This document shows positions 1-7,363 of a stretch of DNA of 11,790 nt, piece after piece. The DNA is taken from the NCBI GenBank assembly GCA_947176455.1, contig CAMWQQ010000031.1, positions 1 to 11,790 of the forward strand. The letters are read 5' to 3'. A model generated the notes under the pieces. It searched no databases, had not been told where the DNA came from, and worked only from the letters and a program-made list of their open reading frames with translations. The DNA is from an uncultured Odoribacter sp. (GTDB lineage Bacteria > Bacteroidota > Bacteroidia > Bacteroidales > Marinifilaceae). Each line of letters begins with the position of its first letter. The first letter of the stretch is position 1. Made by a program: the position numbers and the translations under genes.

Positions 1-2890
1 GATCGAGGGTAAGGCTATCCGTCTGCACCCGCTGGCTTGTACCGGTTTTAACGCCGACTTCGACGGTGACCAGATGGCCGTTCACTTGCCGTTGGGCAAC
101 GAGGCTGTGTTGGAGGCGCAGATTCTGATGCTTTGCGCGCACAATATTCTGAACCCCGCCAACGGAGCGCCTATCACGGTGCCTTCGCAGGATATGGTAC
201 TCGGTTTGTATTACATCACTAAGCCTCGCAAGGGCGTGAAAGGAGAAGGACTGAAATTCTATTCTCCCGAAGAGGTGATTATCGCTTTGAATGAGAAAGC
301 GGTGGATTTGCATGCTTTGGTTCAGGTGAAAATCAAGGATGTGGACAATGAAGGGAAAGAATACGTACACATGATTGAAACGACGGTGGGACGTATCATC
401 TTGAACCAGTTCACTCCGAAGAATTTCCCGTATATCAATACCTTGATTACGAAGAAGTCTTTGCGTGACATCATCAGCGACGTGTTCAAGCGTTGCGGAG
501 TGGATGTGACTGCCAAGTTCCTGGACGATATCAAGGATTTGGGATACCGCATGGCATTCGAGGGCGGTCTGTCGTTCAATCTTGCCGACGTTATCGTGCC
601 GGAGGAGAAGGATGCTTTGTTGCAGGAAGGATATGACCAGGTAGAGGAAGTGATGAACAACTATAACATGGGTTTCATCACGAACAACGAACGTTATAAT
701 CAGATCATCGATATCTGGACGCACGTGAATGCCAAGCTGACCAACACGTTGATGAAGCAGCTTGCCGAGGACGACCAGGGATTCAACTCCATTTACATGA
801 TGCTTGACTCCGGTGCCCGTGGTTCGCGTGAACAGATTCGTCAGTTGGGCGGTATGCGTGGTTTGATGGCCAAGCCACAGAAATCCGGAGCTACCGGCGG
901 TCAGATTATCGAGAACCCGATTTTGGCGAACTTCAAAGAGGGATTGTCCGTGTTGGAGTACTTTATTTCAACCCACGGTGCTCGTAAGGGTTTGGCGGAT
1001 ACCGCTTTGAAGACGGCAGATGCCGGTTACCTGACTCGTCGTCTTGTCGATGTTGCCAACGACATTACGATTACCGAGGAGGATTGCGGTACGTTGCGAG
1101 GCATTACCATTGCGGCAATCAAGAATAACGAGGAGGTGGTTGCTTCCTTGTATGAAAGAATTTTGGGACGTGTTTCCGTTCACGATATTTATCATCCCCA
1201 CACGGGCGAATTGCTGGTGAAATCGGGCGAAGAGATTACCGAGGACATTGCTGAGGCAATCGAGAAGTCGCCGATTGAGCGGGTAGAGGTTCGTTCCGTA
1301 TTGACTTGCGAGGCGCAGAAAGGCGTTTGCGCAAAATGTTACGGTCGCAACCTGGCAACTGGCAAGATTGTCCAGATGGGCGAGGCTGTCGGTACGATTG
1401 CGGCGCAGTCTATCGGTGAGCCGGGTACTCAGTTGACGTTGCGTACGTTCCACGTGGGTGGTACTGCTGGTAACATTTCAACGGAGAACTCTCTGAAAGC
1501 GAAGTATGACGGTGTGATTGAGTTCGAGGAGTTGCGTTCTGTCGAGCATGTTCAGGAAAACGGAGAGAAATGCGATGTGGTGGTGGGCCGTTTGACGGAA
1601 TTGCGGATTATCGACAAGAATACGAACATCGTACTGATTACGCACAATATTCCTTACGGTGCCAAGTTGTTTGTAAAGGACGGTCAGGAAATCAAGAAGA
1701 ATGACCTGCTTTGCGAATGGGACCCGTTCAATGCTTTGATTATTACGGAATTTAGCGGTAAAGTCGCTTCGGAAAACCTGATTGAGGGCGAAACCTTCAA
1801 GGAGGAATCGGATGAAACGACCGGTTTCCGTGAGAAAGTGATTACCGAGTTCAAGGACAAGACCAAAGCTCCAGCTTTGATTATCAAGGACAAGAAGGAC
1901 AATGTCATCAAGAGCTACAACTTGCCCGTAGGCGCCCATATCGTGGTGAAAGAGGGAGACGAGGTGGCTGCCGGTAGCACGATTGTGAAAATCCCGAGAG
2001 CTGTCGGTAAGGCAGGCGATATCACGGGAGGTCTTCCTCGTGTGACCGAGTTGTTTGAAGCTCGTAATCCTTCGAATCCGGCTGTCGTTTCGGAAATTGA
2101 CGGTGAGGTGACTTACGGCAAGATTAAGCGTGGTAACCGGGAAATCGTCATTACTTCAAAGGCAGGAGAGGTGAAGAAGTATCTGGTTTCTTTGTCCAAG
2201 CAGATTCTGGTACAGGAAAACGACTATGTTCGTGCCGGTACGCCGTTGTCCGATGGTGCGATTACACCAACCGACATCTTGAATATCCAGGGACCGATTG
2301 CCGTACAGGAATACATTGTGAATGAGGTGCAGGATGTGTACCGGATGCAGGGTGTGAAGATTAACGACAAGCATTTCGAGATTATCGTGCACCAGATGAT
2401 GCGGAAGGTGTTGATTCAGGATTCCGGAGATACCCGCTTCCTGGAGAACCAGATTGTCGACAAGAACGAGTTCATGAAGGAGAACGACGAGATGTTCGGC
2501 AAGAAGGTGGTATTGGATGCCGGTGATTCGGACAGGGTAAAACCTGGTCAGATTATTACGGCGCGCATGTTGCGTGATGTCAATTCACAATTGAAACGCC
2601 GTGACCTGAAGACCGTGGAAGCCCGGGATGCCGTTCCTGCCACTTCTGCTCAGGTATTGCAGGGTATCACTCGTGCCGCACTGCAGACTTCCAGCTTTAT
2701 TTCCGCCGCTTCTTTCCAGGAGACGACGAAGGTGCTGAGCGAGGCGGCCACTTATGGCAAGATCGATCCGCTGGAGGGCTTGAAGGAGAATGTCATCTGC
2801 GGTCACCTGATTCCGGTGGGTACCGGTATGAAGGAACTGCAGGATTTGATAGTCGGTTCGAAAGAGGAGATGGAAAGGATACAGAAATAA
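1..2890 (+). CDS. rpoC: DNA-directed RNA polymerase subunit beta' (5'-partial)
   Basis: This is the largest catalytic subunit of RNA polymerase. The reading frame is open from base 2 with no start in the window, so the gene begins upstream; by family length some 460 residues are missing. The first visible residues ([16 protein letters not shown]) lead into [12 protein letters not shown] at bases 50-85, whose three aspartates (codons at 56, 62 and 68) hold the catalytic magnesium. The four cysteines of the second zinc site are present (codons at 1085, 1307, 1328 and 1337). The bridge helix ([20 protein letters not shown], from about base 970) and trigger loop ([17 protein letters not shown], from about 1412) are intact. 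About 180 residues separate the trigger-loop start from the [15 protein letters not shown] segment (about 2020), matching the SI3-type insertion of E. coli beta'. The C terminus ([16 protein letters not shown] block, then [16 protein letters not shown]) is complete and ends at TAA. Identification is secure. Confidence 0.98.
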   Translation, partial: IEGKAIRLHPLACTGFNADFDGDQMAVHLPLGNEAVLEAQILMLCAHNILNPANGAPITVPSQDMVLGLYYITKPRKGVKGEGLKFYSPEEVIIALNEKAVDLHALVQVKIKDVDNEGKEYVHMIETTVGRIILNQFTPKNFPYINTLITKKSLRDIISDVFKRCGVDVTAKFLDDIKDLGYRMAFEGGLSFNLADVIVPEEKDALLQEGYDQVEEVMNNYNMGFITNNERYNQIIDIWTHVNAKLTNTLMKQLAEDDQGFNSIYMMLDSGARGSREQIRQLGGMRGLMAKPQKSGATGGQIIENPILANFKEGLSVLEYFISTHGARKGLADTALKTADAGYLTRRLVDVANDITITEEDCGTLRGITIAAIKNNEEVVASLYERILGRVSVHDIYHPHTGELLVKSGEEITEDIAEAIEKSPIERVEVRSVLTCEAQKGVCAKCYGRNLATGKIVQMGEAVGTIAAQSIGEPGTQLTLRTFHVGGTAGNISTENSLKAKYDGVIEFEELRSVEHVQENGEKCDVVVGRLTELRIIDKNTNIVLITHNIPYGAKLFVKDGQEIKKNDLLCEWDPFNALIITEFSGKVASENLIEGETFKEESDETTGFREKVITEFKDKTKAPALIIKDKKDNVIKSYNLPVGAHIVVKEGDEVAAGSTIVKIPRAVGKAGDITGGLPRVTELFEARNPSNPAVVSEIDGEVTYGKIKRGNREIVITSKAGEVKKYLVSLSKQILVQENDYVRAGTPLSDGAITPTDILNIQGPIAVQEYIVNEVQDVYRMQGVKINDKHFEIIVHQMMRKVLIQDSGDTRFLENQIVDKNEFMKENDEMFGKKVVLDAGDSDRVKPGQIITARMLRDVNSQLKRRDLKTVEARDAVPATSAQVLQGITRAALQTSSFISAASFQETTKVLSEAATYGKIDPLEGLKENVICGHLIPVGTGMKELQDLIVGSKEEMERIQK

Positions 2891-2893
2891 ATG

Positions 2894-2923
2894 AAAATGC
2901 CACCTTTCGGGGTGGCATTTTTT
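2894..2923 (+). terminator. Intrinsic terminator after rpoC
   Basis: An inverted repeat starts 3 bases after the rpoC stop codon: AAAATGCCACC (2894-2904) pairs perfectly with GGTGGCATTTT (2911-2921) around a 6-base loop, TTTCGG. The descending arm runs into a T tract (2918-2923). This is a textbook rho-independent terminator for the rpoC transcription unit. The next gene starts only 20 bases later with no clear promoter between, so some readthrough is likely. Confidence 0.88.
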
Positions 2924-2942
2924 ACACGTAAAGACAAGTGTT

Positions 2943-3263
2943 ATGGAAGACCCGAAGAACAAGCAATTAGAGATTGATTTGAATCACGAAGTGGCTCAGG
3001 GAACTTATGCGAACCTTGCCATTATCGCGCATTCTACCTCGGAGTTCATTGTGGATTTCGTGCGTCTGATGCCGGGTGTGCCGAAGCCTGAGGTGAAGAG
3101 CCGGATTATCATGACTCCGGAGAATACCAAGCGGCTGATGCTGGCGTTGCAGGATAATATCCGGAAGTTCGAGCAGGACAACGGCGTGATTCGCATTGCT
3201 CCGGATGCTGGCGTCGGCGGACCGAGGTTTCCGATTGACCTGGAACCCAAGGGACAGGCTTGA
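2943..3263 (+). CDS. DUF3467 family protein
   Basis: This is a small soluble protein of 106 residues with no signal peptide or membrane segment. The sequence fits the DUF3467 family: an N-terminal strand (KQLEIDLNHEVAQGTYANLA), the central FIVDFVRLMPGVPKPEVKSRI block at about residues 35-55, then the helix MTPENTKRLMLALQDNIRKF at about 57-76. A short tail (GGPRFPIDLEPKGQA) follows. The biochemical role of the family is unknown. It sits 52 bases downstream of rpoC, on the far side of the rpoC terminator, and such a gene is commonly found next to rpoC in Bacteroidota. That hints at a link to transcription or ribosome-related housekeeping, but this is inference. The ATG at 2943 gives the usual family length; no strong Shine-Dalgarno sequence is seen, which is normal in this phylum. 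Confidence 0.9.
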   Translation: MEDPKNKQLEIDLNHEVAQGTYANLAIIAHSTSEFIVDFVRLMPGVPKPEVKSRIIMTPENTKRLMLALQDNIRKFEQDNGVIRIAPDAGVGGPRFPIDLEPKGQA

Positions 3264-3308
3264 GGATGGCGGGATAGGTGTATGTCGATAATTTAAAAAT
3301 AAGAAAAG

Positions 3309-3809
3309 ATGACAGCGAATTGGTTTGAAGCGAAAGTAAAGTACGTGAAGGTGAATGAAGACGGGCGCGAGAAGAAAGTGAGCGAGGCTTATCTTTTGGA
3401 TGCCATGTCATATACGGAGGCGGAAAGCAGAATTATGCATGAAATGGAGTCGGTGATTTCGGGGGATTATTACATCAGCAACCTGAAAAAGTCCAATGTA
3501 ACCGAAGTGGTTCCTTCCGATGACGAGAATGATGACCGTTGGTACAAGGCGAAAGTGAATATCATCGATGCCGATGAAGTGAGCGGTAAGGAGAAGTCTT
3601 CCGGACAGTATTATCTGGTGGCGGCGGCAAACATGGATAAGGCTTTGGCGAATCTGGAGAAGAGTTTGTCCACGTTTGTCGTGCCTTATGAGATTGCCAG
3701 CATTTCGGATACGCAGTTTATGGATGTGTTTCCTTATCTTTCAGATGAGGAGAACCAGGTGCCGGAGAATCTGAAACCGTTGCAGGCAGAACAGGAAGAA
3801 GAAGTGTAA
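3309..3809 (+). CDS. DUF4494-like protein with tandem duplicated domain
   Basis: This 166-residue acidic, soluble protein has no signal peptide or membrane helix. The overall sequence fits the Bacteroidota family DUF4494, of unknown function. It is an internal duplication: residues 4-69 (NWFEAKVKYVKVNEDGREKK ... TEVVP) align with 77-142 (RWYKAKVNIIDADEVSGKEK ... FMDVFP). Each copy is 66 residues and shares a W-[FY]-x-AKV strand, an acidic turn with GREK or GKEK, a YYL-type strand, an alanine-rich helix and a closing strand ending in V[VF]P. A short acidic linker (SDDENDD) joins the copies, and an acidic tail rich in E and Q closes the protein. The gene starts 45 bases after the DUF3467 stop and is probably co-transcribed with it. 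The start at 3309 (AAGAAAAG just upstream) places the first repeat at the very N terminus. Family assignment is from memory of its pattern; function is unknown. Confidence 0.82.
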   Translation: MTANWFEAKVKYVKVNEDGREKKVSEAYLLDAMSYTEAESRIMHEMESVISGDYYISNLKKSNVTEVVPSDDENDDRWYKAKVNIIDADEVSGKEKSSGQYYLVAAANMDKALANLEKSLSTFVVPYEIASISDTQFMDVFPYLSDEENQVPENLKPLQAEQEEEV

Positions 3810-3822
3810 AACGAATCTTTAT

Positions 3823-3855
3823 CCGGCTGTTTCGTGAAAAAAATAAGCCGGTTTT
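3823..3855 (+). terminator. Possible weak terminator after the DUF4494 gene
   Basis: CCGGCT (3823-3828) pairs with AGCCGG (3846-3851) across a 17-base loop and is followed by TTTT. It starts 14 bases after the stop codon, the right place for a terminator, but the stem is only 6 bp and the T run is short. The longer hairpin just downstream may do this job instead. Confidence 0.4.
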
Positions 3856-3860
3856 GTCAA

Positions 3861-3901
3861 AACGCTCGGAGAAATTCCCTTTGCGGATAGCTCCGAGCGT
3901 T
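3861..3901 (+). repeat. 11-bp perfect inverted repeat between the DUF4494 gene and aspA
   Basis: AACGCTCGGAG (3861-3871) is the exact reverse complement of CTCCGAGCGTT (3891-3901), with a 19-base loop. An AT-rich stretch (AAATATTTCTTAATATTC) follows rather than a clean T tract. It could terminate the DUF3467-DUF4494 transcript, protect its 3' end, or act as an operator for aspA. Its placement upstream of the predicted aspA promoter argues against its being part of the aspA leader. Confidence 0.6.
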
Positions 3902-3981
3902 AAATATTTCTTAATATTCTGTAAACGTTTGTGTTTCACTTGTTTTTAAATTCCGCAAACGATTGATTTCTTTCGCTAAAA

Positions 3982-4015
3982 TTTGTACCGGATGTGTTTT
4001 TCTTTGCTACCTTTG
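3982..4015 (+). promoter_or_regulatory. Predicted housekeeping promoter of aspA
   Basis: A -7 element TACCTTTG (4008-4015) matches the Bacteroides consensus TAnnTTTG. A TTTG (3982-3985) lies 22 bases upstream, close to the 19-21 base spacing usual for the -33 element. Transcription would start at about 4020-4022, giving a leader of roughly 25 bases before the aspA ATG. The call rests on consensus matching only. Confidence 0.5.
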
Positions 4016-4046
4016 CCGGATAATTTTAGAAATAAATGAATAAGAT

Positions 4047-5459
4047 ATGAAGACACGTATTGAACATGACTTGTTAGGCGAAAAAGAGGTGCCTGCTGAG
4101 GCGTACTATGGAATACAGACACTTCGGGGAATCGAGAATTTCCAAAATATAAGCGGTATCACGATTAGTGATTATCCGAACTATGTGAAGGGATTGGCTA
4201 TGGTGAAATGGGCGGCCGCCAAGGCTAACCAGGAGCTGGGCATTCTTCCGGACGACATTGCCGATGCGATTACCAAGGCTTGTGAAGAAATCATCAACGG
4301 AAACTTGCATGACCAGTTCCCGGTGGATTTGATTCAGGGTGGTGCCGGTACGTCTACGAATATGAATATCAATGAGGTCGTGGCTAACCGGGCATTGGAG
4401 TTGCTGGGACACCAGAAAGGGGAGTATCAGTATTGCCATCCCAATAATCATGTGAATCTGTCTCAGTCAACGAATGATGCTTATCCGACCGCTTTCAAAC
4501 TGGCTTTCATTTTCATGAACGAGGAACTGGTTGCCGACTTGAAGCTGTTGATTCAGGCTTTCCGTGCCAAGGGCGAGGAGTTCAAGGACATTTTGAAAAT
4601 GGGACGTACCCAGTTGCAGGATGCCGTTCCGATGACCATCGGACAGGAATTCGAGGCTTTTGCCGCCAACCTGGAGGAAGAAGTTGACCGTTTGAACCAG
4701 AATGCGAAGTTGTTCCTGGAGGTAAATATGGGTGCAACGGCAATCGGTACCGGTATCAATTCCGAGCCGGAATATTCTGCCAAGTGTATCAAGAATCTGC
4801 GAATCATCAGCGGTGAAGAGTTCGTGCTGGCTTCCAATTTGATTGAGGCGACTCCCGATGCCGGTTCATCGGTAATGTACTCTTCCGCATTGAAACGTCT
4901 TGCCGTGAAGTTGTCTAAGATTTGTAACGACTTGCGTTTGTTGTCCAGCGGTCCCCGTTGTGGTTTGAACGAAATCAACCTGCCGCCGATGCAGCCGGGC
5001 TCTTCCATCATGCCGGGCAAGGTGAATCCGGTGATTCCCGAGGTGGTGAACCAGATTTGCTACCGGATTATCGGTAACGATTTGACGGTTACTTTCGCCG
5101 CAGAAGCCGGACAGTTGCAGTTGAACGTAATGGAACCGGTAATGGTTCATGCGATATTCTCTTCTATCAAGATGATGCAGAAGGGCATGGAGCGTTTGCG
5201 GACGCTTTGCGTGGAAGGCATTACGGCGAATGCTGATCATTGCCGGGAAATGGTATTGAACAGCATCGGTATCGTAACGGCTTTGAATCCGACTTTGGGA
5301 TATGAAAATTCTTCCCGGATTGCCAAACGGGCGTTGAAGGAGAACCGGAGCGTTTATGATTTGGTGCTGGAAGAAGGCTTGCTGACCAAAGAAGAACTGG
5401 ACAAGTTGCTGAAACCTGAAAACATGATAGAACCGCATAAGTTCTATAAGAAAAAATAA
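4047..5459 (+). CDS. aspA: Aspartate ammonia-lyase (aspartase)
   Basis: This cytoplasmic enzyme reversibly splits L-aspartate into fumarate and ammonia, feeding fumarate into the reductive branch of central metabolism that Bacteroidales use to make succinate and propionate. At 470 residues it is full length for the aspartase/fumarase superfamily. Visible landmarks are the opening [30 protein letters not shown] at 98-107, QSTNDAYPT at about 140-148, [10 protein letters not shown] at 186-195 and the flexible catalytic loop [11 protein letters not shown] at 318-328, with Ser319 the expected catalytic base. Two features choose aspartase over class II fumarase: Gln189 in GRTQLQDA, where fumarases have His, and the PVIPEVVNQ continuation after GKVNP, where fumarases have PTQCEA. 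The C-terminal domain is complete. The gene has its own predicted promoter and terminator and no co-transcribed partner. The start is supported by alignment of [11 protein letters not shown] to the family N terminus. Confidence 0.96.
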   Translation: MKTRIEHDLLGEKEVPAEAYYGIQTLRGIENFQNISGITISDYPNYVKGLAMVKWAAAKANQELGILPDDIADAITKACEEIINGNLHDQFPVDLIQGGAGTSTNMNINEVVANRALELLGHQKGEYQYCHPNNHVNLSQSTNDAYPTAFKLAFIFMNEELVADLKLLIQAFRAKGEEFKDILKMGRTQLQDAVPMTIGQEFEAFAANLEEEVDRLNQNAKLFLEVNMGATAIGTGINSEPEYSAKCIKNLRIISGEEFVLASNLIEATPDAGSSVMYSSALKRLAVKLSKICNDLRLLSSGPRCGLNEINLPPMQPGSSIMPGKVNPVIPEVVNQICYRIIGNDLTVTFAAEAGQLQLNVMEPVMVHAIFSSIKMMQKGMERLRTLCVEGITANADHCREMVLNSIGIVTALNPTLGYENSSRIAKRALKENRSVYDLVLEEGLLTKEELDKLLKPENMIEPHKFYKKK

Positions 5460-5477
5460 GCGTTTAGCTGAATGGAG

Positions 5478-5504
5478 AAGAGGGCAGTTTTTCTGCTCTC
5501 TTTT
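5478..5504 (+). terminator. Intrinsic terminator after aspA
   Basis: AAGAGGGCAG (5478-5487) pairs with CTGCTCTCTT (5493-5502) around a TTTTT loop, with a single G.T wobble, and the descending arm ends in TTTT. It lies about 20 bases past the aspA stop codon. It separates aspA from the sigma factor unit. Confidence 0.82.
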
Positions 5505-5542
5505 CATTTATGGAGGTTTATAAGGCATATAGCGACTCTATT

Positions 5543-5575
5543 TTTGCGATTTTGTGGGGTAGAGTTGTATATTTG
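5543..5575 (+). promoter_or_regulatory. Predicted housekeeping promoter of the ECF sigma gene
   Basis: TTTG (5543-5546), a 21-base spacer and TATATTTG (5568-5575) match the Bacteroides -33/-7 consensus TTTG and TAnnTTTG at the usual spacing. Transcription would begin near 5580, about 30 bases before the ATG at 5612. The two-box motif found before fecR and susC was not seen here, suggesting the sigma gene is made by the primary sigma factor. Confidence 0.6.
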
Positions 5576-5611
5576 TTGGGTAAAAAATTGCTGTAAATAA
5601 GTACGAGCCGG

Positions 5612-6154
5612 ATGTCAGACCTGAAATCGGAAAAGCAGTCGATTGATTTGAGAAGAAAGGAGTATGAAAATTTCTTCAAGGAGAATTATGCCCGGCTTTA
5701 TTATTATGCTCTTCATTTCATTCCCGATTCCGAGGTTTGCAAAGATATCGTAGGGGATTCTTTTTACTATTTGTGGGAACGGATAGATGCCTTTCGGGCG
5801 GAGACGGCTCTCAGTTATATGTATACCCATATTCATCATCTCTGCATAGACCATATTCGTCGAGCGAAAATGAAAGAAGCAAATGCGGATGCTTATTTGG
5901 CAATGTTGCAAAAATGGGATACTCGTGACTGGGAGGAAAGCGAGGAACGGATTGGGCTTATCATGCAGTTGATTGAAAAGATGCCCGCCTCTACGCGATT
6001 GGTGATGGAGCAGTGTTATATTTATAAAAAGAAATATAGGCAGGTAGCCCAAATGACCGGCTTGTCGGAAAGCGGTGTGCGGAAACATGTCATGAAAGGG
6101 TTGAATGCCATACGTTCTTATTTTTCTGTTAAATATAAAAAAGGAGGTGTCTAA
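5612..6154 (+). CDS. ECF RNA polymerase sigma-70 factor, Bacteroides expansion type
   Basis: This is a 180-residue extracytoplasmic-function sigma factor with only regions 2 and 4. Region 2 spans about residues 18-86 (YENFFKENYARLYYYAL, the DIVGDSFYYLWERID core-binding helix at 45-59, and IDHIRRAK at 79-86 for -10 recognition). Region 4 spans about 116-171 (IEKMPASTRLVMEQCYIYKK, then the helix-turn-helix YRQVAQMTGLSESGVRKHVM). The linker (87-113) is short and charged. The pattern matches the sigma factors amplified in Bacteroides genomes that sit beside fecR-susC-susD sets. It should direct polymerase to the downstream uptake genes when the neighbouring anti-sigma factor permits. The gene follows the aspA terminator and ends 42 bases before the FecR gene. 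Its stop codon lies inside the first box of the candidate sigma site at 6147-6181. Confidence 0.93.
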   Translation: MSDLKSEKQSIDLRRKEYENFFKENYARLYYYALHFIPDSEVCKDIVGDSFYYLWERIDAFRAETALSYMYTHIHHLCIDHIRRAKMKEANADAYLAMLQKWDTRDWEESEERIGLIMQLIEKMPASTRLVMEQCYIYKKKYRQVAQMTGLSESGVRKHVMKGLNAIRSYFSVKYKKGGV

Positions 6155-6181
6155 AATACCTCTATGTTCGTTGTAATATAA
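6147..6181 (+). promoter_or_regulatory. Candidate ECF sigma-dependent promoter before the fecR-type gene
   Basis: GTGTCTAAAA (6147-6156, without its second G's neighbour boxes counted strictly) carries the core G.CTAAAA (6149-6156), followed after 10 bases by TTCGT (6167-6171) and by GTAATATAA (6173-6181). The same G.CTAAAA-N10-TTCGT arrangement occurs before susC. The 17 bases between the G.C triplet and CGT equal a typical ECF -35 to -10 gap, and CGT is a common ECF -10 core. No primary TAnnTTTG element is seen in this gap. This is inference from two sites only. Confidence 0.4.
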
Positions 6182-6184
6182 ATT

Positions 6185-6190
6185 AAGGAG
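6185..6190 (+). promoter_or_regulatory. Shine-Dalgarno-like AAGGAG before the fecR-type gene
   Basis: AAGGAG ends 6 bases before the ATG at 6197 and supports that start. It is worth noting because most other genes in the window lack a recognisable Shine-Dalgarno sequence. Confidence 0.55.
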
Positions 6191-6196
6191 AGAATC

Positions 6197-7297
6197 ATGA
6201 TAAACGAGCCAACAAATATAAATCACGAAAACGAAGATTGTATAGAGGAGCGTTTGCATTACGAATGTGAACAAGCCTTGCTTCGTATCCATTTTGAAAA
6301 ACCATCTGCAGAGGAGGAGTGGGTGAAGTTCCGAGAGGGATTGGCGGTTAAAAGCCGAAAGCGTATTTCATGGAGTGTGGGAGGTTGGATTCTCGGAGGA
6401 GTTGCAGCGGCGGTGGCGATATGGATAGTCGTGTTATTGCCTTGGCATCGTGCAGTGGAAAAGGAGGAGGAAGTGCTGGTTCTGTTTACGGCAATTGAAT
6501 CCGGGTATCCTGTCATTATGGAAGAACAACCGGACAAGTCTTTCGTGGCGAGTTCGGTAATTGTTGCCGACAATAAGGAGGAAAAGGTGATAGAGGGGGT
6601 TGTTTATTCGGATAAGAAAGTCGACTATACCCGCCATTCGGGTAAATCCCCCCGAAAGAGCGTCGTGTCTATACCTTGCGGTCAGGTGTATAAACTTATT
6701 TTGAATGACAGTACGGAAGTTTGGTTGAATGCAGGTAGCAGTCTGACTTTTCCGACTCGTTTTTCCGGCAAGCAGAGGTTGGTGAAGTTGGAAGGTGAGG
6801 CTTATTTCAAGGTTGCCCGTAATGAAAACATGCCGTTCGTCATCGAGACGGAAAAACTGACGGCACGGGTGTTGGGTACGGAATTCAACATGAAAGTATA
6901 TAAAGATTCCGAGACGCACGTTACTTTGGTGAAAGGGGCGGTGAAAGTGGGTATGCCTGAAGTCAACAAGGAAGTGGTATTGATGCCGGGCGAAGACATC
7001 ACTTATGTCGACCGTGATTTTTGTGTAAAGAAGGTGGATACCGATTATTATACCCAGTGGAGGTTCGGTTACTTCTATTTTGATGATATGTATCTCGTTG
7101 ATATCTTGAGCGATTTGGGACGCTGGTATAATGTGACGGTGGAAATGGAACAGGATTCGCTGTTGCTGAATCAGCGGTTGCATTTTGTGGTAGAGCGAAG
7201 TGAGAGTTGCGAGCAATTGATAGCTAATCTGAATGCGTTTGAGTACCTTTCCGTTGTACCGGAGGACGGAAAATGGATTGTGCGTCGAAAAAAATAA
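6197..7297 (+). CDS. FecR-type anti-sigma factor (FecR domain plus DUF4974)
   Basis: This 366-residue inner-membrane protein is the expected regulator of the sigma factor encoded just upstream. The cytoplasmic N terminus (about 1-57, acidic, with Trp42) should contact the sigma factor. One membrane helix spans about 59-81 (a glycine- and valine-rich run ending VVLLPW), preceded by KSRKR, so the rest is periplasmic. A variable linker (84-150) leads to the FecR domain at about 158-255 (PCGQVYKLILNDSTEVWLNA, LEGEAYFKVARNENMPFVIE, RVLGTEFNM, VTLVKGAVKV). The C-terminal DUF4974 region is at about 288-362 (WRFGYFYFDDMYLVDILSDL ... VPEDGKWIVRR) and is the likely receiver of the signal from the STN domain of SusC. 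The gap to susC is 66 bases and holds a possible sigma-dependent promoter. FecR family members can be anti-sigma factors, activators or both; which applies here cannot be told. Confidence 0.93.
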   Translation: MINEPTNINHENEDCIEERLHYECEQALLRIHFEKPSAEEEWVKFREGLAVKSRKRISWSVGGWILGGVAAAVAIWIVVLLPWHRAVEKEEEVLVLFTAIESGYPVIMEEQPDKSFVASSVIVADNKEEKVIEGVVYSDKKVDYTRHSGKSPRKSVVSIPCGQVYKLILNDSTEVWLNAGSSLTFPTRFSGKQRLVKLEGEAYFKVARNENMPFVIETEKLTARVLGTEFNMKVYKDSETHVTLVKGAVKVGMPEVNKEVVLMPGEDITYVDRDFCVKKVDTDYYTQWRFGYFYFDDMYLVDILSDLGRWYNVTVEMEQDSLLLNQRLHFVVERSESCEQLIANLNAFEYLSVVPEDGKWIVRRKK

Positions 7298-7305
7298 TTT
7301 TTTCA

Positions 7306-7337
7306 GGGACTAAAACGAATGCTTCTTCGTAATATAA
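7306..7337 (+). promoter_or_regulatory. Candidate ECF sigma-dependent promoter of susC
   Basis: G.CTAAAA (7308-7315), then 10 bases, then TTCGT (7326-7330), with GTAATATAA at 7329-7337. Spacing between the two boxes is identical to the site before the fecR-type gene. GGGAC (7306-7310) to CGT (7328-7330) is a 17-base gap, as in ECF -35/-10 promoters. Transcription would start roughly 10 bases past the -10 box, leaving a leader of about 25 bases before the susC ATG at 7364. No TAnnTTTG element is present in the gap. The assignment is by analogy. Confidence 0.45.
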
Positions 7338-7363
7338 TAGATTAATTTAAATCTGTTAAACTT

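Noticed and set aside
74..76. ATG at 74 as the start of rpoC
   Set aside because: This methionine is inside the catalytic NADFDGDQM motif, and the frame continues upstream to the window edge. The gene is simply cut by the window.
3926..3961. CGTTTG (3926-3931) and CAAACG (3956-3961) as an operator pair before aspA
   Set aside because: Only 6 bp per arm with a 24-base gap in an AT-rich region; this is expected by chance and has no second copy to support it.
3977..3985. TAAAATTTG as the aspA -7 element
   Set aside because: It has three bases between TA and TTTG rather than two, and it would leave a longer leader. TACCTTTG at 4008-4015 fits the consensus exactly.
4047..5459. Class II fumarase (FumC) as an alternative for the lyase gene
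   Set aside because: The GRTQLQDA segment has Gln where fumarases carry the conserved His, and the residues after GKVNP read PVIPEVVNQ as in aspartases, not PTQCEA.
5551..5554. TTTG at 5551 as the -33 element of the sigma gene promoter
   Set aside because: It would leave only 13 bases to the -7 element, whereas TTTG at 5543-5546 gives the usual 21-base spacing.
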